From an uncultured Bacteroidales bacterium (lineage in GTDB: Bacteria > Bacteroidota > Bacteroidia > Bacteroidales > UBA932), in contig CABTXO010000019.1 of NCBI GenBank assembly GCA_902488725.1, positions 1-11,851 on the forward strand: a stretch of 11,851 nt of DNA. The letters run 5' to 3'. A program made the translations under genes and the position numbers. Numbering within the stretch: position 1 is the first letter of the stretch; every line of letters begins with the position of its first letter. This document shows positions 1 through 7,485 of the stretch, in pieces. The notes under the pieces are model-generated. The model searched no databases. It was not told the DNA's origin and worked only from the letters and a program-made list of their open reading frames with translations.

Positions 1-1025
1 GGCCTGCCGGCATGGAAGCCGCCGCACAATTGCAGCGGCTGGACTACAACGTCCTCCTGGTCGAACGGGAGAAAACCCTCGGCGGGCACCTGGCCCGCTG
101 GGACCGGCTGTTCCCGGAAAGCATTCCGGCGGCCGGTCCGCTGGAAACCCTGATGCAGCACATGAACGGTGTCAAGTGCTTCACCGACACGGAGATTCAG
201 TCGATCAACCGGCTGGACAAGTCCTTCAACGTCATCCTCTCCAACGGCATCACGGTGCTGGCGGACGCGGTGCTCGTCGCCTGCGGCTTCGACCTTTTCG
301 ACGCGTCCCGGAAGGAGGAATACGGCTACGGCATCTATAACCATGTGGTCACGGGGGCGGATCTGGAAGCCTGGTTCCGGACGAAATCCGATCCCCGCAT
401 CGGCCGTCCGGAGCGGGTCGGCTTCGTGCATTGCGTCGGTTCGCGGGACGAGAAGGCGGGCTGCCGGGGCTGTTCGAAAGTGTGCTGCGCCACGGCTGTG
501 AAACAGGCCTGCGAAATCAAGGAAGCCTTTCCGGAGGCGCAGGTGTACTGCTTCTACATGGATCTGCGGATGTTCGGCCGGCACTACGAAGATCTCTACC
601 TCAAGGCCCAGAAGGACTTCGGGGTGCGCTTCATTCGCGGACGCGTTTCGGAAGTATCCGAGAATCAGGATGGTACGCTCCTGGTCAAGGCGGAGGACAC
701 CCTGGCCAGCAGGCCGGCCAAAGTCACCCTCGACCTGCTGGTGCTGATGGCCGGGATGCGTCCTTCGGGGGCGGGAAGCCGGATTGCGGAGATGCTGGAC
801 CTGGCCCCGGAGGACGACGGCTTCTTCGCCGTCCGGGACAGTGTCACCGGCAACCAGCAAGGCCGTATTCCCGGGCTCTTTCTGGCGGGAGCGGCCACGG
901 GCCCCAAGACGCTGCCCGAGTCGCTGGCGGATGCCCGCGGGGGGGCTGCGGCCATCGACCACTACCTGACGGATGTCTTTCCGCAGGCGCGCAAACGCAA
1001 GAATCTGGTGAAAGGCAATGGTTGA
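1..1025 (+). CDS. HdrA-like FAD/iron-sulfur oxidoreductase (5'-truncated)
   Basis: This is the C-terminal part of a heterodisulfide reductase subunit A / QmoA-like flavoprotein; its N-terminus lies outside the window. The frame is open from base 3 and begins Pro-Ala-Gly-Met-Glu-Ala-Ala, the end of a GxGPAG dinucleotide-binding loop, so the ATG at 12 is internal. Counting from that Met, VLLVERE (residues 15-20) ends the first beta-alpha-beta unit. A Cys cluster follows (C141, C151, C154, C158, C159), in the pattern with which HdrA proteins bind a [4Fe-4S] cluster. A C-terminal FAD motif GLFLAGAATGPKTLPES lies at 288-304. The chain ends soon after FAD binding, with no C-terminal ferredoxin domain, which resembles QmoA and short HdrA forms. 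It overlaps the next gene by 8 bases. It probably passes electrons between a cytoplasmic partner and the downstream Fe-S proteins; the physiological donor is unknown. The family call is firm, the exact role inferred. Confidence 0.88.
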   Translation, partial: PAGMEAAAQLQRLDYNVLLVEREKTLGGHLARWDRLFPESIPAAGPLETLMQHMNGVKCFTDTEIQSINRLDKSFNVILSNGITVLADAVLVACGFDLFDASRKEEYGYGIYNHVVTGADLEAWFRTKSDPRIGRPERVGFVHCVGSRDEKAGCRGCSKVCCATAVKQACEIKEAFPEAQVYCFYMDLRMFGRHYEDLYLKAQKDFGVRFIRGRVSEVSENQDGTLLVKAEDTLASRPAKVTLDLLVLMAGMRPSGAGSRIAEMLDLAPEDDGFFAVRDSVTGNQQGRIPGLFLAGAATGPKTLPESLADARGGAAAIDHYLTDVFPQARKRKNLVKGNG

Positions 1026-1344
1026 TTTCGGATTTACCTTGAGTCCGAGTTCCCGGATCGACCTGGACCGGTACGACGCGGGGACGTTCGGGCGGTTGCT
1101 TGACCTGGAACCCGACGCGCGGAAGTGCATGGCGTGCGGAAGTTGTTCGGCGGTCTGCACGGCCGGGCAGCAGCGCCCCACCAGCGTCCGCCGTGCCCTG
1201 CTGGCGTTGCAGAACGGTTCTCCCGAGCGGGCGCTGTCGGAATTGAAGGGGTGCCAGCTCTGCGGGAAATGCGTGATGGTGTGTCCGCGGGGCATCAACA
1301 CCCGCCACCTGATCCTGTCGATTCTCAAAATCTACGGTGCGTGA
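1018..1344 (+). CDS. HdrC-like small 4Fe-4S protein
   Basis: This 108-residue protein carries two classical [4Fe-4S] motifs: C37-x2-C40-x2-C43-x3-C47 and C79-x2-C82-x2-C85-x3-C89, each ending like bacterial ferredoxin/HdrC clusters. No membrane segment or signal peptide is seen. It is short for HdrC (often about 180 residues) but holds the whole double-cluster core. The start ATG at 1018 overlaps the end of the HdrA-like gene by 8 bases, and its stop TGA shares its last base with the ATG of the next gene (TGATG at 1342-1346), a layout typical of translational coupling. By analogy with HdrA/HdrC it should relay electrons from the flavoprotein to the membrane subunit. The next protein contains its own HdrC-like pair of clusters, so this subunit adds a further relay; that is unusual and is treated as a finding. 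Confidence 0.85.
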   Translation: MVDFGFTLSPSSRIDLDRYDAGTFGRLLDLEPDARKCMACGSCSAVCTAGQQRPTSVRRALLALQNGSPERALSELKGCQLCGKCVMVCPRGINTRHLILSILKIYGA

Positions 1345-3314
1345 TGGCGTTGCTCTATTCAGGAATATTGCTGCAGACGGCGGTGGACGCGGAAGTGATT
1401 GACCGCGTGCCGGCGAGTTTTGCGCCTTTCGTGCTGCCCTTCGTGATCGGCATCAGCTTCATGCTGTGCTGGATCACGGTGGGATTGTTCCGGGTGCTGT
1501 ATGCGATGCCCGTGGCGGATCGTCGGAAGCTGGCGTTGTCGCTGGTCAATCCGAAAACTGCGTGGAAGAACATCCGGGACTTGTTCTGCGACTGCCTCTT
1601 CCATGTCAAGATCTGGCAGCGGAAGCCGCTGCTGGGGTACATGCACTCCTCCATCGCCTTCGGCTGGTTCATGCTGATCGTGTTGGGGCACATCGAGGTG
1701 GCACTTTTCGTGCCCTGGCATCTGAGCTTTTCGAAGGGGGCGCTGTACTATCCGATTTTCTACCGCTACTTCATCTGGACGGATCCTGCGCATGTGACGT
1801 TGCGGGGTTCGTTCTTCTTTTTCCTGATGGACTTTTTCCTGCTGTATGTGCTCACGGGGGTCGCCATGGCCATATTCAAGCGGTTCCGGTCCATCGTTCT
1901 GGGCATGCGGCACACCACGAAGCCTTCCCTGGCCGACCGGGTGGCGCTGTACAGCCTCTGGCTCATCTTCCCGTTGCGGCTGCTGGCGGAGAGTTTCACG
2001 GCGGACCTCAGCGGAGGGAGTTTCCTGACGGTTCCGGTGAACCGGGTCTGGCATTTCCTGTTCGGGGAACATCTGTATTTCATGCCGGTGTGGTGGGCCT
2101 ATTCCATCTGCCTGGGGCTTTTCTTTGCGGCGATGCCGTTCAGCCGGTACATGCACATCCTGACGGAGGTGCTGTGGATTCTGTTCCGGAACGCGGGGCT
2201 GCGGCCGAGCCATCCGCGGAAGGGGGTGGCGGAGGCGGAGATCTACGCCTGTTCGAGCTGCGGGCTGTGTCTGGATGCGTGTCCGATGAATGTGCAGAAG
2301 AAGAATCTGAAATATTCTTCGGTGTATTTCATCCGGCGGTTGCGGCGGCACAACGAGCGGAAGATCAATTTGATTGCGGACAAGTGCTTGATGTGCGACA
2401 AGTGCCATGTGCTCTGCCCCGTCGGGGTGGATGCCCCGGCGCTGCGCCGCGCCCAGCGCATCACCGTCAACAATGCACTGCCGTTCGACTATTCTTACCT
2501 GGCGGCGCCGGCCACCCCCTGCGGCCTTGCCGCTGCCGCTACCGCTCCCGGAAGTTCGGGTTCTTCCGCTGCAAATGCTCCGGAACCCGAAACTTCCGGT
2601 CGCGGGGATGGACCATCGGTGCTGTATTTCGCAGGGTGCATGACGCATCTGACGCCGCGGATCATCCGGTCGATGGAGCAACTCTTCCGGAAGGCGGGGG
2701 TGGAGTGGCAGTTCCTGGACCGGGACGGGGGAGTCTGCTGCGGACGGCCGCTGATGCTGGCGGGGCGGACCGATGCGGCGGCGGAAACCATCGCCGCCAA
2801 CAAGCGTCTCATCGCGGCGTCCAGCTGCGACACCCTCGTGCTGTCCTGTCCCATCTGCCTGAAAATATTCAAGGAGGAATATGCCCTTGCGGGTGTCCGG
2901 GTCGTGCATTACACGCAGTTCATCAAGGAACTGGCCGATGCCGGGCGGCTCGTCTTGGCGAAAGGCGACGGGTCCGTGGTGTACCACGACCCGTGCGAAC
3001 TGGGACGGGGCTGCGGGGTGTATGCCGAGCCGCGGGCCGTGCTTTCGCAGGTGGCTGACTTGAAGAAACCATCCAAGGACGGGGATGAAAGCATCTGCTG
3101 CGGAGGCAGTCTGGGCAGTCTGACCCTGAACGCCCACGACCGGAAATGGATTACCGCCGGCTCCGTGGACAGCCTGCTGAAAGGCCCGGAAGGCAAACCG
3201 TTGCATCCGGATGCCATCGTGACCGCCTGTCCCCTCTGCCTCAAGACCTTCAGCGAAGCCGCCCCCGTCCCCGTCAAGGACTTCGCCGAAATCGTCCTCG
3301 AACATTCCGCATGA
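1344..3314 (+). CDS. Fused cytochrome-b / ferredoxin / CCG-domain membrane protein (HdrE-HdrD or DsrM-DsrK-like)
   Basis: This 656-residue protein joins three modules. Residues 25-280 form a NarI/HdrE/DsrM-like cytochrome-b membrane domain with about five or six hydrophobic segments and possible haem-ligand His residues (H101, H115, H271). Residues 303-358 hold two [4Fe-4S] motifs: C303/C306/C309/C313 and C348/C351/C354/C358. After an Ala/Gly/Ser/Pro-rich linker (387-423) come two CCG motifs of the HdrB/HdrD type: C432, C465-C466, C502-x2-C505, and C551, C585-C586, C629-x2-C632. In HdrB such motifs bind noncubane [4Fe-4S] clusters that act on disulfides. The ATG at 1344 is chosen because it overlaps the upstream stop; the frame is open further upstream, but that stretch is covered by the HdrC-like gene. 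The protein probably links menaquinone in the membrane to a thiol/disulfide or Fe-S partner in the cytoplasm. The substrate is unknown. Confidence 0.87.
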   Translation: MALLYSGILLQTAVDAEVIDRVPASFAPFVLPFVIGISFMLCWITVGLFRVLYAMPVADRRKLALSLVNPKTAWKNIRDLFCDCLFHVKIWQRKPLLGYMHSSIAFGWFMLIVLGHIEVALFVPWHLSFSKGALYYPIFYRYFIWTDPAHVTLRGSFFFFLMDFFLLYVLTGVAMAIFKRFRSIVLGMRHTTKPSLADRVALYSLWLIFPLRLLAESFTADLSGGSFLTVPVNRVWHFLFGEHLYFMPVWWAYSICLGLFFAAMPFSRYMHILTEVLWILFRNAGLRPSHPRKGVAEAEIYACSSCGLCLDACPMNVQKKNLKYSSVYFIRRLRRHNERKINLIADKCLMCDKCHVLCPVGVDAPALRRAQRITVNNALPFDYSYLAAPATPCGLAAAATAPGSSGSSAANAPEPETSGRGDGPSVLYFAGCMTHLTPRIIRSMEQLFRKAGVEWQFLDRDGGVCCGRPLMLAGRTDAAAETIAANKRLIAASSCDTLVLSCPICLKIFKEEYALAGVRVVHYTQFIKELADAGRLVLAKGDGSVVYHDPCELGRGCGVYAEPRAVLSQVADLKKPSKDGDESICCGGSLGSLTLNAHDRKWITAGSVDSLLKGPEGKPLHPDAIVTACPLCLKTFSEAAPVPVKDFAEIVLEHSA

Positions 3315-3356
3315 CCTCTCCGGACGCCTGCCGGCAGACCGGGTCATTTGAGGGGG

Positions 3357-4454
3357 TTACCGGATGCCGTAGCGGCGGAGGATCTTTTTGATCTTCCGTT
3401 CGATGGACTGTTCCCAGCGCTGATAGCCGTAGTCGGAGGGATGGACACCGTCTACCGTGGCTTCGTGATCCCGGGCCGTGGCGTCCGGATGGATGTAGTA
3501 CACATCCTTGTATTTCCGGCATGCGATGTCCATCAGACTGTCTGCGACAGCGATCCGGCTGGCCTCTGCGAACTCGCTCCCGGTGTCGAAATTGCGGTTC
3601 TCCCGGCGGATGGTTCGCTGAAAGATCAGCGGTGCACCCGGATGTGTGGACTGAATTTTTTCGATGAAAGGGAACAGACGTGTCTGGATTTCCTTGATCG
3701 AGGGATTGGAAAAAGTGTCGAAGACGAAGGCATCTGCCGGCACATCGCGCAGCACATCGGCGGCATAGGGTTGCATCTTGCACTGGCCACTCATCGCAAA
3801 ACTCAGCAGCTGGATGCCCGCATTGCGGGTAAAGATGGCCGGATAGGTCATGCCGGCCCTGCTGCAGCTGACACCGTGGGTGTAGCTGGATCCATAGATG
3901 ACAACCCGGTGCCGGAACGGACTTTCCATCGGTGTCAGGGCGGCCCCTTTTTCCACGCCGATTCCCAGTCCTTTCAACTCGCTGTACAGCGGCAGGTACA
4001 GCAGGCATTCGTGCTCGCCCGGAGACATGTTCCTGATCAGCGAGAGTTCGCAACCGGCTTCCTTTCCTACGGCCGGAGCGACGGCACCCGCCCATAGCCA
4101 TCTGCCGTCTTCACGGATGTAGAGATCGAATCCGCGGTGGGCGAGAACAGTGGTCGAAACTCCGTTGTAAAGCTCGCCGTACACGGGCCGAAGCCGAACA
4201 GCAGAAGAATTTGTCTTGAACAGGACTGCGATTCCGGATGCGCAGCGGACCTCGAAATTCTCCCAGGCGGTCCATCCCTTGTACCGGGACGTGTCCGCGC
4301 GGGCGTAAGGTACTTCCGTGGGAAGCACTTTTCCGATCAGCGTGAGATCGGAGGCTTCCGTGTAGACATATTCAATTCCTTTCGGGGTGTAATGCTGTGC
4401 TGCGGCGGTGAGACATGCCAGCAGGAGCAGCAACGGTGTCCAGCGATGTTTCAT
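3357..4454 (-). CDS. Secreted SGNH/GDSL-family esterase with GxDLY N-terminal domain
   Basis: This 365-residue protein starts with a signal peptide (MKHRW, then a Leu-rich core, ending near AAAQ at 17-20), so it is probably exported to the periplasm. An N-terminal beta domain carries the GFDLY motif (108-112) that names the GxDLY family. The SGNH hydrolase domain follows: block I GSSYTHG (188-194) with S190 as likely nucleophile, in place of the usual GDS; block II Gly at 223; block III Asn at 250; block V D335-G-V-H338. This combination matches the Lipase_GDSL_3 plus GxDLY pairing. Members are thought to remove acyl groups from carbohydrates, but the substrate cannot be told here. The gene stands alone, convergent with the Hdr genes (42-base gap) and divergent from the MATE gene. 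Its GC content is somewhat lower than that of its neighbours. No outer-membrane lipobox cysteine follows the signal peptide. Confidence 0.87.
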   Translation of the reverse strand: MKHRWTPLLLLLACLTAAAQHYTPKGIEYVYTEASDLTLIGKVLPTEVPYARADTSRYKGWTAWENFEVRCASGIAVLFKTNSSAVRLRPVYGELYNGVSTTVLAHRGFDLYIREDGRWLWAGAVAPAVGKEAGCELSLIRNMSPGEHECLLYLPLYSELKGLGIGVEKGAALTPMESPFRHRVVIYGSSYTHGVSCSRAGMTYPAIFTRNAGIQLLSFAMSGQCKMQPYAADVLRDVPADAFVFDTFSNPSIKEIQTRLFPFIEKIQSTHPGAPLIFQRTIRRENRNFDTGSEFAEASRIAVADSLMDIACRKYKDVYYIHPDATARDHEATVDGVHPSDYGYQRWEQSIERKIKKILRRYGIR

Positions 4455-4458
4455 GTTG

Positions 4459-4466
4459 CGAAGTTA
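4459..4466 (-). promoter_or_regulatory. Candidate -7 element for the esterase gene
   Basis: On the minus strand TAACTTCG ends 4 bases before the ATG at 4454. It matches the Bacteroidota TAnnTTTG element at all but one fixed position (TTCG for TTTG). No convincing TTTG -33 element was found at the right distance. If used, transcription would begin at or next to the start codon. Confidence 0.4.
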
Positions 4467-4550
4467 GCAAAAGGTTCCGCATCTTGTCCCGGTTTTCGGG
4501 CATGATTGCCGAAAAGCTGCAGTTTCGGCGCTGATGGCGCGTTTTTTCCG

Positions 4551-4558
4551 TACCTTTG
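4551..4558 (+). promoter_or_regulatory. Candidate -7 element for the MATE gene
   Basis: TACCTTTG is a full match to TAnnTTTG and lies in the 108-base divergent gap between the esterase and the MATE gene. It ends 4 bases before the ATG at 4563 and 13 before the next in-frame ATG at 4572. A good -33 TTTG is not seen at the usual 19-21 base spacing. Confidence 0.5.
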
Positions 4559-4562
4559 TCCC

Positions 4563-6020
4563 ATGAGGCAGATGAACAAGGACATCCTGAAGCTGGCGGC
4601 TCCGAGCATCCTGGCGAACATCACGGTCCCGCTCGTCGGGATGGTGGACATCGCCGTGGCCGGGCATCTGGGGCCCGGGGCGATGGGAATGACCGGTACG
4701 GAGGGCTTGGCCGTGCCGGGCAGCGGCGTCGGAGCCGCCACCCTGATCGGCGGCATCTCCATCGGCTCCATGCTGTTCGACCTGCTCTACTGGAACTTCG
4801 GCTTCCTGCGGGTCGGGACCGGCGGCATGACCGCCCAGGCCTACGGCCGCGGGGACTGGAAGGGAAGCGCCGGGATCCTCGGCAAGGGCGTCGGTCTGGC
4901 GCTCCTCATCGCACTGGCCGTGCTGTTGATCCAGTGGCCCTTCGCAAAGCTGGTCCTGCTGTTCGTGCAGGCCTCTCCCCGGGTGCTGAAACTGGCGCTG
5001 ACCTATTTCTTCATCCGGATCTGGGCCGCTCCCGCCACCCTGACGCTGATGTCGCTCAAGGGGTGGTTCATCGGCATGCAGGACACGGTCAGTTCGATGT
5101 TCACCGATCTGATCGTGAACGGCGTGAACATCGCCGCGAGCATCCTGCTCTCCATCGGCATCCCCGGTACGGCTTTTACCGGCTTCGGCTTCATCGGCAT
5201 CCCGCTCGGAACGGTGCTGGCACAATATTCAGGATTCATTTTCGCCCTGGCGGTCGTGCACTTCAAATACGGAAAGATCACGCATGGAGCCTTGCATCCA
5301 AGGGCCGTGGCAGCCTCTTTCCGGGACGGGAACATGCGCGAATTTGCGACGGTCAACGGCGATCTTTTCATCCGTTCGGTCGCGCTGATCGTCGTGTACC
5401 TCAGTTTCACGATCCTGTCCGCCCGCTACGGCGACCTGCTGCTGGCCTCCGCCTCCATCATGATGCAGCTGCTGATGATCTTCTCCTATTTCACCGACGG
5501 ATTCGCCTTTGCGGGGGAAGCCCTGACCGGCCGTTTCATCGGCGCAGGGAAGCCCGTTTGCGTCAGGCAGGCCGTGACATGGACCTTCGTCTGGAGCATG
5601 GGGATCGGCCTTTTCTTCGTGGGAATCTATGCCGCGACGGGAGTCCCCCTGCTGAGGCTGATGACCTCCGACGCGGCCGTCGTCGAGGTGTCAAAAGTCT
5701 TTCTGCCGTGGCTGGTGGTCATGCCGCTGATCGGATGCCCGGCCTTCACGTGGGACGGCATCTACACCGGCGCGACGGCCACCAAGGCCCTGCGGAACGC
5801 TTCGGTCGGCTCGGTCGTCGCTTTCTACGCCGTGTGGTTTGCCGGAATATGCCTGCTCCGCTGGTGCGGACCGGCGCCGGATCCGGCTGCGGCGGGGGGC
5901 GGCGCCGGTTCACGCACCGCCATGCATATTCTTTTCGCCGCATATTTTGCGCACCTGATCTTCCGCTCGCTGTACCAGACGTTTGCCTGCCGGAAGGCCA
6001 TCCTCGCCCGCAATGCTTGA
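4563..6020 (+). CDS. MATE-family (DinF-like) multidrug/metabolite exporter
   Basis: This 485-residue polytopic membrane protein has about 12 hydrophobic segments in two halves, as in MATE cation-coupled exporters. Family marks include an N-terminal LAAPSILANITVPLVGMVD segment, the GFLRVGTGGMTAQAYGRGD loop after helix 2 (80-98), and WDGIYTGATAT in the C-terminal half, all typical of the DinF subgroup in Bacteroidota. The start was set at 4563, just after a TACCTTTG element; the Met three codons later (4572, MNKDIL) fits the family N-terminus equally well. The frame is open further upstream to 4506, but that would run through the promoter. Two Gly/Ala/Pro-rich inserts stand out: residues about 38-58 between helices 1 and 2, and 435-452 before the last helix. 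It likely exports a cationic or amphipathic compound; the substrate is unknown. It appears to be transcribed on its own. Confidence 0.9.
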   Translation: MRQMNKDILKLAAPSILANITVPLVGMVDIAVAGHLGPGAMGMTGTEGLAVPGSGVGAATLIGGISIGSMLFDLLYWNFGFLRVGTGGMTAQAYGRGDWKGSAGILGKGVGLALLIALAVLLIQWPFAKLVLLFVQASPRVLKLALTYFFIRIWAAPATLTLMSLKGWFIGMQDTVSSMFTDLIVNGVNIAASILLSIGIPGTAFTGFGFIGIPLGTVLAQYSGFIFALAVVHFKYGKITHGALHPRAVAASFRDGNMREFATVNGDLFIRSVALIVVYLSFTILSARYGDLLLASASIMMQLLMIFSYFTDGFAFAGEALTGRFIGAGKPVCVRQAVTWTFVWSMGIGLFFVGIYAATGVPLLRLMTSDAAVVEVSKVFLPWLVVMPLIGCPAFTWDGIYTGATATKALRNASVGSVVAFYAVWFAGICLLRWCGPAPDPAAAGGGAGSRTAMHILFAAYFAHLIFRSLYQTFACRKAILARNA

Positions 6021-6046
6021 CAGTCTGCATACTTTGACTAAATTTG
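6017..6046 (+). promoter_or_regulatory. Promoter of the OPA-type transporter gene
   Basis: TAAATTTG at 6039-6046 is a full match to the Bacteroidota -7 element. A TTGA at 6017-6020, overlapping the stop codon of the MATE gene, stands 18 bases upstream as a possible -33 element. The ATG is 20 bases beyond the -7 element. A second, less exact TACTTTG occurs at 6030-6036. Confidence 0.6.
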
Positions 6047-6065
6047 CAGTCTCAAAGTCTGACAC

Positions 6066-7454
6066 ATGAGTTTGTATTCCTTCTACAGGATTTCGAAACC
6101 TTCTGCGGAGAAGGTCCCCGGGCCGCAGGTCCGGCCTGTGTACAGGCGCCTCCGCAACCGCACCTTCTGGGGCGCGACGGTGGCGTATTCCCTGTTCTAC
6201 GTGTGCCGGCTGGCCTTCAACGTGATGAAGCAACCGCTGGTGGACGAAGGAATATTCACGGCCGGGCAGCTGGGCATCATCGGCTCGGTCATGCTCTTCG
6301 CCTATGCCTTCGGCAAATTCTCGAACGGTTTCATCGCAGACTACTGCAACATCAAGCGCTTCATGGCCACGGGGTTGTTCATCTCCGCGCTCATCAATTT
6401 CCTGATGGGGGCGCTGGGTCTGCTGCACGGCTGGTTCGGGCTCGGCACGCTGGCGTTGCTCATCGTGTTCATCGTGCTGTGGGGTCTGAACGGCTGGTTC
6501 CAGTCGATGGGGGCGCCGCCGGGCATCATCAGCCTCTCGCGCTGGTTCCCGCTGGCCCGGCGCGGCACCTTCTACAGCATCTTCAGCGCGACCCCCTACA
6601 TCGGCAAATCCATCCTCTACAGCGTCCTGAGCCTCGTCGTGGGCTGGCTGGGCTGGGAATATGGCTTCGTGTTCGCTTCGGTCGGGGGACTGATCGGGGC
6701 GCTGGTGATCGTGCTCTTCGTGAGCGACACGCCGGAGAGCAAGGGGCTGCCTTCCATCCAGGAGATTTCGGGGGAAACGATGCAGCAGACGGACCGGATG
6801 TCCACGCGGGAGCTGCAGAAGAGGGTGGTGCGCCATCCCGGGATCTGGATCATCGCGATTTCCAGCATATTCGTGTACATCGCGCAATACGGGATCAGCA
6901 ACTGGGGCACCCTGTTCCTGCAGAAGGCCAAGGGATTTTCCATCGAGTCGGCGGGGTCGATCATCGGCATTTCGGAGGCGGCGGGCATCGCCGGGACGGT
7001 GCTGGCGGGCTGGCTCTCCGACACCGTGTTCCGGGGCAACCGGGTGAAGCCGGTGCTGATTTCGGGAATCGTGTGCCTGGGCGCGCTGGCGGTCTTCCTC
7101 TTCGCGGTGGGGGGCTACGTCGCGAACCTGCTGTATCTGGGAATATTCAGTCTGGCGATTGCGGTGCTCTACTGCATCGTGGCGGGGCTGATGGCGCTGG
7201 ACATCGTGCCGCGCAAGGCGACCGGTGCGGCGCTGGGCATCGTGGGGCTGTCCAGCTACATCTTCGCGGCCATCCAGGACCTCGTGAGCGGCTTCCTCAT
7301 CCAGGGACATACGGTCAGTCCTTCCGGTGCTCCGATTGCGGACGCCACCTACAATTTCGTGCCCGTCTCCGTCTTCTGGCTCGCCGCCTGCCTGCTCGCC
7401 TTCCTCGTCCCGGTCCTGGCCTGGCATCGCCTGAAGCCTGCTCAGAAGGGATAG
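6066..7454 (+). CDS. MFS transporter, organophosphate:phosphate antiporter (OPA/GlpT-UhpC-like) family
   Basis: This 462-residue protein has 12 predicted membrane helices and aligns by eye along its length with GlpT/UhpT/UhpC. It shares YVCRLAFNV (first phosphate-site Arg at R48), AYAFGKFSNG (K84, matching GlpT Lys80), AGIAGTVLAGWLSD, VFRGNR and the DIVPRKATGAALGIVGL segment. Two residues that bind substrate in GlpT are replaced. The second site Arg (GlpT Arg269 in YVLRYG) is Q274 in YIAQYG, and the His of AHNVG (GlpT His165) is P177 in ATPYIG. The family call is firm, but uptake of a sugar phosphate or glycerol-3-phosphate is therefore doubtful. The start follows a good promoter by 20 bases. 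The adjacent genes (MATE, mazG) give no clue to substrate, and no two-component sensor is next to it, so a UhpC-like sensor role has no support here. Confidence 0.87.
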   Translation: MSLYSFYRISKPSAEKVPGPQVRPVYRRLRNRTFWGATVAYSLFYVCRLAFNVMKQPLVDEGIFTAGQLGIIGSVMLFAYAFGKFSNGFIADYCNIKRFMATGLFISALINFLMGALGLLHGWFGLGTLALLIVFIVLWGLNGWFQSMGAPPGIISLSRWFPLARRGTFYSIFSATPYIGKSILYSVLSLVVGWLGWEYGFVFASVGGLIGALVIVLFVSDTPESKGLPSIQEISGETMQQTDRMSTRELQKRVVRHPGIWIIAISSIFVYIAQYGISNWGTLFLQKAKGFSIESAGSIIGISEAAGIAGTVLAGWLSDTVFRGNRVKPVLISGIVCLGALAVFLFAVGGYVANLLYLGIFSLAIAVLYCIVAGLMALDIVPRKATGAALGIVGLSSYIFAAIQDLVSGFLIQGHTVSPSGAPIADATYNFVPVSVFWLAACLLAFLVPVLAWHRLKPAQKG

Positions 7455-7471
7455 GGCTCCGGATTTTTTGC

Positions 7472-7479
7472 TAAATTTG
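7472..7479 (+). promoter_or_regulatory. Candidate -7 element for mazG
   Basis: TAAATTTG matches TAnnTTTG exactly and lies in the 31-base gap after the transporter stop. It ends only 6 bases before the mazG ATG, so the mRNA would have almost no leader. A -33 TTTG is not obvious; a T-run ending in G (7464-7470) stands too close. Confidence 0.55.
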
Positions 7480-7485
7480 CAACCT

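Noticed and set aside
12..14. ATG at 12 as the start of the HdrA-like gene
   Set aside because: In-frame codons before it read Pro-Ala-Gly and complete a nucleotide-binding loop, so the gene begins outside the window.
1125..1343. Upstream extension of the fused Hdr membrane protein frame
   Set aside because: The stretch overlaps the HdrC-like gene in another frame, gives no recognisable protein, and the ATG at 1344 overlaps the preceding stop in a normal coupled layout.
3312..3346. Possible bidirectional terminator between the Hdr genes and the esterase
   Set aside because: TGAC/GTCA and CCGG/CCGG can pair around a CTGCCGGCAG palindrome, but the stem has a 4-base bulge and no T-run, and it starts within the stop codon. 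Too weak to call.
1359..3347. Long minus-strand open frame of over 600 codons opposite the Hdr gene
   Set aside because: Its product is rich in Arg, His, Gln and Pro with no domain. Long antisense frames are expected in GC-rich coding DNA, and the plus strand has clear Fe-S motifs.
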